This document shows, in pieces, positions 5,080 to 8,060 of a DNA stretch of 8,060 bases. Both the position numbers and the translations under genes were made by a program. Position 1 is the stretch's first letter; the number at the start of each line of letters is the position of its first letter. The stretch is taken from contig JAATVP010000020.1 in assembly GCA_014523625.1 (NCBI GenBank), forward strand, positions 1 through 8,060, given 5' to 3'. Below the pieces are notes generated by a model. That model had not been told where the DNA came from and ran no database searches. It saw only the letters and a program-made list of their open reading frames with translations. This DNA comes from Nitrososphaerales archaeon TH5896. Its GTDB lineage: Archaea; Thermoproteota; Nitrososphaeria; Nitrososphaerales; Nitrososphaeraceae.

Positions 5080-6450
5080 GTGTTGAGTCCCACACAGCAA
5101 TTATCTCCAGTTCAGACATGGCTTCTCATAGTAGTACTTCTATTTTTTATACTTTTTATATATGCCGGTACCCAGGAAGGTATCCAAGGAATAGGTGACT
5201 CTTCACTTCAATCTAAGAAGCAAAATATTACCCTTACTGCCCTACTTGAAGATCAGGGTGACCCAACAAGGTGGAAATCGTTAATTGAGCCAGCGATGCA
5301 GAAGCTCATGGAACGGCATCCAGATTTAGATATCGAAATTAACTATACAACATCCCCATATAACGTGACTAGACTCAAGATATTGTCTGCTCTTGAAGCC
5401 AAAGTCCCTGTCGACCTTATTACCGTCGACCAAATTTGGCTGGGGGAATTCGCAGGAAAAGGACTGCTCTCCGATCTCACCAATTTCACTGAAACTTGGG
5501 GCCGTCAATCGGATTGGTATCAAGCAAACTGGGACGGCGGAGTATACCAAGATAAGGTTTACGGTATATGGGCGTGGACCGATGTACGGGGTATCTGGTA
5601 CTGGAAGGACATATTAAAGGAATCTGGAGTTGACCCGCAATCTCTAATGACATGGGGAGGCTATATTGATGCTGCAAAGAAGTTGAATTCAGTACTTAGA
5701 CCTCAAGGTATTGAAGGTGTTCATTTGACTGGAGCAGGTCACTCTCCTGATCTCTGGTACCCTTATCTTTGGATGTTAGGAGGAGACATTGTCTCCATCA
5801 AGCAAGGGAATCCTACGAAAGGGACCTACTGGTACCCGTCATTTAATAGTAGCGAAGGTTTGCGAGCCCTCAATTTCATAAAGGAGCAGATAGATGCTGG
5901 AATTTTGCCTCAGAAAGATCACTTTTGGGGCGAAGAGTTCCTGGACAGGAAATTCGCAGTAATGATAGAAGCCTTACAGCATCACGTCCCTATAACCACA
6001 CCTCTGAACCGAACTCACTTTGAACAAAATGTAGGGTTCATTCCTATGTTTCCAGTTCCTGACGAAACCACAAGGACATCCACGTTAATGGGAGGATGGG
6101 AGTTAGGGGTGCCCGTGACGTCTGCTCATAAGGACCTGGCATGGGAACTGATAACCATCATGTTAGAACCACAAATGCTTGGACCATATTTGACAAAACA
6201 TGCGAATATGCCCACCCAGATCCCTATCGGTGAGGGTCAATATTCCCTGGAACCTAGGGAAGTCGTGCCTTATTATGATCAATTAGTATCAATGATACCT
6301 AACGGAGGTACCAGACCAAGCATTCCAGAATACCCACAAATTGCTGAGTTCATCAAAGAGGCATTAGACGCAATTTACTACGGCACTGCGAGTCCGCAGG
6401 GAGCTTTGGATGATGCTGCAGAAAAATCAGCGAAGGCCTTAGGCTGGTAG
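5080..6450 (+). CDS. Membrane-anchored extracellular solute-binding protein, family 1 (sugar ABC transporter type)
   Basis: Binds an organic solute, by family most likely a sugar or oligosaccharide, outside the cell and delivers it to an ABC importer. Of 456 residues, about 12-29 (QTWLLIVVLLFFILFIYAG) form one membrane helix. No lipobox Cys follows, so the protein is held by an N-terminal anchor. The mature domain begins near 48 with the typical first strand NITLTALLED. Later come WKSLIEPAMQKLMERHPDLDIEINY, the hinge-like VDLITVDQIWLGEFAGKGLLSDLT (111-134), WYPYLWMLGGDIV (226-238) and the family block GGWELGVPVTSAHKDLAWELI (338-358). Aromatic residues are abundant (WYQANWDGG, WAWTDVRGIWYW), as expected of a carbohydrate site. 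Several N-x-S/T sequons (N88, N95, N135, N256, N310) fit an exported archaeal glycoprotein. GTG is the start because of the TATA spacing. No permease or ATPase gene accompanies it here. Confidence 0.9.
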   Translation: MLSPTQQLSPVQTWLLIVVLLFFILFIYAGTQEGIQGIGDSSLQSKKQNITLTALLEDQGDPTRWKSLIEPAMQKLMERHPDLDIEINYTTSPYNVTRLKILSALEAKVPVDLITVDQIWLGEFAGKGLLSDLTNFTETWGRQSDWYQANWDGGVYQDKVYGIWAWTDVRGIWYWKDILKESGVDPQSLMTWGGYIDAAKKLNSVLRPQGIEGVHLTGAGHSPDLWYPYLWMLGGDIVSIKQGNPTKGTYWYPSFNSSEGLRALNFIKEQIDAGILPQKDHFWGEEFLDRKFAVMIEALQHHVPITTPLNRTHFEQNVGFIPMFPVPDETTRTSTLMGGWELGVPVTSAHKDLAWELITIMLEPQMLGPYLTKHANMPTQIPIGEGQYSLEPREVVPYYDQLVSMIPNGGTRPSIPEYPQIAEFIKEALDAIYYGTASPQGALDDAAEKSAKALGW

Positions 6451-6482
6451 GGGCGGGATTAGAATGGAAAGTATACGTCAAA

Positions 6483-6698
6483 GTGGTTCCTAACGAGGAA
6501 CTCAAGAAGGTCAAGAGGGGAATAGGTACCAATCATACGCTTCTGGATAGCAATGTATGGGGAAATGCAACATTCAACGATCTGAAACAAGATGCTGAGA
6601 AGGCATTATCAGTGCTATTGTCCTGTGTTGGGTTTAACTCTTGGAATTTTATAATTTCCTATATCATATCCTTGTTGTCGGAGATATTTCAAAGTTAA
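6483..6698 (+). CDS. Short hypothetical frame, probably a gene remnant lacking its 5' end
   Basis: The stretch from about 6465 to 6617 reads as convincing coding sequence: WKVYVKVVPNEELKKVKRG, then HTLLDSNVWGNATFNDLKQD and AEKALSVLL, with codon use like that of the neighbouring genes. The GTG at 6483 is the only usable start; the coding character begins before it (WKVYVK) with no ATG, GTG or TTG in frame. The last ~27 codons turn hydrophobic (SWNFIISYIISLLSEIF) and lie opposite the end of the minus-strand gene at 6615, so they are probably not native. An ATG at 6464 is in another frame and stops at once. It is 33 bases past the solute-binding protein. Family unknown; a truncated or frameshifted gene is my preferred reading. 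Confidence 0.4.
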   Translation: MVPNEELKKVKRGIGTNHTLLDSNVWGNATFNDLKQDAEKALSVLLSCVGFNSWNFIISYIISLLSEIFQS

Positions 6699-6887
6699 TT
6701 TATAAACCAATTCGTCATGCCCTGCCGTATCCAATACTCTCGTCCATGAGACCTCACCATTTTCTAACCGTTCTTTTGATAGTGCTCGAGTATTTTCTCT
6801 GGCTTCTTCCTTACACTGCTCCATGGTTTTACCATTTTTATAAGCATGAACACGGCTATCACAACTATTAATGTGATTGGTTTTCTC
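6615..6887 (-). CDS. Hypothetical protein, about 90 residues
   Basis: No family recognised. From the ATG at 6887 the protein reads MEKTNHINSCDSRVHAYKNG and continues through an acidic, helical stretch (MEQCKEEARENTRALSKERL) to ...SWTRVLDTAGHDELVYKLT, LKYLRQQGYDIGNY and the end KIPRVKPNTGQ. Codon use is coherent to the stop, so a real soluble protein is likely. The frame stays open upstream to a GTG at 6974 (119 residues), but that extra segment is AT-rich and hydrophobic and less convincing; ATG at 6818 is a third option. A TATA-like AATATATTATT-type stretch lies 38-46 bases before 6887. It converges on, and overlaps, the short plus-strand frame. Confidence 0.45.
   Translation of the reverse strand, partial: EKTNHINSCDSRVHAYKNGKTMEQCKEEARENTRALSKERLENGEVSWTRVLDTAGHDELVYKLTLKYLRQQGYDIGNYKIPRVKPNTGQ
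6846..6859 (+). repeat. 14-base direct repeat, copy 1
   Basis: ATGAACACGGCTAT is repeated exactly at 7835-7848, 989 bases away, with the integrase stump in between. A chance 14-base match within 8 kb is not very rare (of the order of one in ten), so the link to an integration event is tentative. Confidence 0.4.
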
Positions 6888-6936
6888 CATAGGTATACAA
6901 CTAACATAGGAACTAATGTCTAATAATAATATACAT

Positions 6937-7053
6937 TCAAGAAGAGTATTTTTTAATACATCTAATAACTTCACCTATATTCTTAAATTTCAAATAGGCG
7001 TGTGCGGGTCCCAGGGAGGTAGCCCATGTTGGGTATTTACACATAGCAAGAAA
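6937..7053 (-). other. Unidentified coding-like frame, short
   Basis: A minus-strand frame of about 38 codons between stops contains MCKYPTWATSLGPAHAYLK and ends ...GEVIRCIKKYSS. The residue pattern is protein-like, with one possible ATG near 7032, no ribosome site and a stop just upstream. It overlaps in another frame the optional upstream extension of the hypothetical gene at 6615-6887. It may be a fragment of a decayed gene; no family is recognised. Confidence 0.25.
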
Positions 7054-7122
7054 TAGAGATGACTAAACAAGTTCTAACCCTGAAGCGTCATTTTTTGTAG
7101 ACAATAATCAGTTGTATTACGA

Positions 7123-7314
7123 TTATAATTTAGTGGTAAATATTTTGCATTTCTCTTGTATGGATAGTTTCTTTTCTTGATCAATGCCTATAATTTCAAA
7201 GAATTTATTAAGTCTTGTAACGTACTTCTCTCTGGTCTGGTCAGCAATAATAGCAAACACGAATAAACCGTAGGGTTCAGATTCCTTCCCTATGTCTAAA
7301 TTTAACAGGCTCAA
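7123..7314 (-). pseudogene. N-terminal stump of a tyrosine-type site-specific integrase
   Basis: Residues GLFVFAIIADQTREKYVTRL, KFFEIIGIDQEKKLSIQEKC and KIF resemble the N-terminal SAM-like (core-binding) segment of the tyrosine recombinases that I associate with Nitrososphaerota genomes: an aromatic strand-turn, a Q/VTREKYxxRLxxFF helix, then a short helix ending in a KCKIF-type motif. Such proteins are normally several hundred residues long, with the catalytic R...HxxR...Y in the C-terminal part. Here a stop (TAA at 7123) follows after 63 residues, and I find no continuation in any minus-strand frame further on. The frame is open upstream to about 7369 with a Lys/Glu-rich stretch (RSKEKREKNK), so the start (TTG at 7314) is arbitrary. 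It is non-functional as a recombinase, though the family call rests on a short match. Confidence 0.5.
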
Positions 7315-7616
7315 TTTGTTTTTCTCTCTTTTTTCTTTTGATCTGAGAATCCAATTTGAGAAGTAATATTATTATGGGCCCAAGGGTGTGTGAACCATTT
7401 TTGACATAAAGATTGGGCTCAAGAATCATCATCTCCAGCCGGCTTGGCCTCTTTAAAAATGCACACCAGATCTTGCGTAGTCCAACAACAATTCGTAAAG
7501 CTGGATTGGAGTCTGATTGTACAGTAGTAGTAGCTACTTGACTACTTTGTTGCCTATTACTTAAGGATAATACAATTCTGCCGAGTCCCCATTCCTGTAA
7601 TTATTAGTGTCAGATA

Positions 7617-7832
7617 TCATCTCACCAATTTTTGCATAGTGTCAACGCCGTAGTCCGCTTCTACGACTGAATAGTCCTTTCCAGTACTAATCTCAGAATC
7701 TGATTTGCGAGTGAGCAGCACTTTACGAGTAATTAAAACATTGATTGAATATGTCCTTATTTTTATCTGCAGGGAATATCTCTGCTTTATGTCGGCTATA
7801 GATTTAACTGCTGCATCAAGATCACGAATCTT
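7617..7832 (-). pseudogene. Coding-like remnant downstream of the OsmC-family gene
   Basis: About 71 sense codons without a usable N-terminal start: KIRDLDAAVKSIADIKQRYS at one end, LITRKVLLTRKSDSEISTGK in the middle and YSVVEADYGVDTMQKLVR before TGA. Composition and codons look like a soluble protein, but only a late GTG and an ATG seven residues from the end are available. At the A-run near 7626-7631 another frame takes over (KIGEMISDTNNYRNGDSAE...) and runs on about 20 codons, consistent with a single-base frameshift. Immediately upstream lies TAG, then the 14-base repeat and the OsmC stop. Family unknown; a decayed gene with lost 5' end is the simplest reading. Confidence 0.35.
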
Positions 7833-7834
7833 CT

Positions 7835-7848
7835 ATGAACACGGCTAT
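7835..7848 (+). repeat. 14-base direct repeat, copy 2, at the 3' end of the OsmC-family gene
   Basis: Exact second copy of ATGAACACGGCTAT (also 6846-6859). It lies one base beyond the OsmC stop codon, the kind of gene-end position at which integrated elements leave attachment repeats. Confidence 0.4.
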
Positions 7849-7849
7849 A

Positions 7850-8059
7850 TTAGGAAGAATTTACAGTGATTACAGAGGTGCCATTTGTCAATGTGTCAAA
7901 TGCTGGAGAGAATTTCTTACCGAGTTCATACAGTTCACTTATTTGTTCCTTAGAAGCAGAACTGCTCTTAATATTAATATCCGCTTTAAATCCTTGTGCA
8001 CCTGGTCTTGCATCACTTGAGATACCAGTGAAACCCCGAAGATCAACCGTACCCTCAAG
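7850..8059 (-). CDS. OsmC-family protein, C-terminal half (5' part beyond the window)
   Basis: Sixty-nine residues are visible to the TAA stop: LEGTVDLRGFTGISSDARPG, then QGFKADINIKSSSASKEQIS, ELYELGKKFSPAFDTLTNG and TSVITVNSS. This matches the C-terminal part of OsmC/Ohr-like proteins: the VDLRGFxG...RPG turn, a strand of the form xxxINIKSxA, the EQISELYELGKKFSP helix and the DTLTNGTSVxV end. The family includes thiol-dependent peroxidases that detoxify organic hydroperoxides with two Cys residues. Here the position of the second, resolving Cys (usually in a CPxS-type motif) reads F-S-P-A-F-D, without Cys. The protein therefore belongs to the YhfA/OsmC-related branch or a one-Cys type rather than classical Ohr; the peroxidatic Cys, if any, is outside the window. 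The plus-strand frame over the same bases is a shadow. Confidence 0.85.
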   Translation of the reverse strand, partial: LEGTVDLRGFTGISSDARPGAQGFKADINIKSSSASKEQISELYELGKKFSPAFDTLTNGTSVITVNSS

Positions 8060-8060
8060 G

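Noticed and set aside
5326..5677. Minus- and plus-strand frames inside the solute-binding protein gene
   Set aside because: They overlap a continuous, motif-bearing 456-residue protein and have no independent signals.
6641..6871. Plus-strand 76-codon aromatic/hydrophobic frame
   Set aside because: Antisense to the coherent minus-strand hypothetical gene at 6615-6887; the residues reflect complementary AT-rich codons.
7273..7284. GGTTCAGATTCC resembling a tRNA T-arm
   Set aside because: No acceptor, D or anticodon stem can be paired around it, and it falls within the integrase-like reading frame.
7835..8020. Plus-strand 61-codon frame at the right end
   Set aside because: Shadow of the OsmC-family C terminus, which matches its family on the minus strand.

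Overview
The window most likely comes from an ammonia-oxidising archaeon (Nitrososphaerota/Thaumarchaeota), perhaps of the Nitrososphaera/Nitrosocosmicus type. This is inference. It rests on moderately AT-rich DNA, archaeal TATA-like boxes about 25 bases upstream of GTG, TTG or ATG starts (leaderless or very short leaders), a glutamate dehydrogenase resembling the archaeal form that begins ...EWGPEKVLQVYDP, and an integrase fragment resembling those I associate with this group. There is no rRNA, tRNA or other marker to prove it.

Layout. (1) Positions 1-1337, minus strand: a single-domain response regulator followed after only 2 bases by a TTG-started nucleotide-sugar dehydrogenase that runs off the left edge. 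This is a probable two-gene operon. (2) Positions 1338-2639: sparse DNA holding a small membrane-anchored Ser/Asp-rich protein, a 43-residue CxxC microprotein with its own TATA box, and a doubtful 28-codon frame. (3) Positions 2640-4028, minus strand: glutamate dehydrogenase with a low-complexity Ser/Asn insert. (4) Positions 4029-5079: about 1 kb of divergent intergenic DNA with AT-rich inverted repeats, ending in a symmetric TATA element. (5) Positions 5080-6450, plus strand: a membrane-anchored family-1 sugar-type ABC solute-binding protein without any permease or ATPase beside it. (6) Positions 6451-7850: a poorly organised stretch of short or broken frames, including the N-terminal stump of a tyrosine integrase. 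A 14-base direct repeat sits at 6846 and 7835. It may be the scar of an integrated element. (7) Positions 7850-8060, minus strand: the C-terminal half of an OsmC-family protein running off the right edge.

The intact genes cover nucleotide-sugar oxidation (surface polysaccharide or glycan precursors), nitrogen assimilation, extracellular organic-solute capture and stress/redox defence. Nothing in the window ties them into one pathway. Two cytoplasmic enzymes (the sugar dehydrogenase and GDH) carry long hydrophilic Asn/Ser/Thr inserts, which looks like a lineage habit. I see no CRISPR array, complete mobile element or recognisable new multi-gene system. The best leads are the CxxC microprotein, the regulator-dehydrogenase operon, and the degraded integrase region next to osmC.
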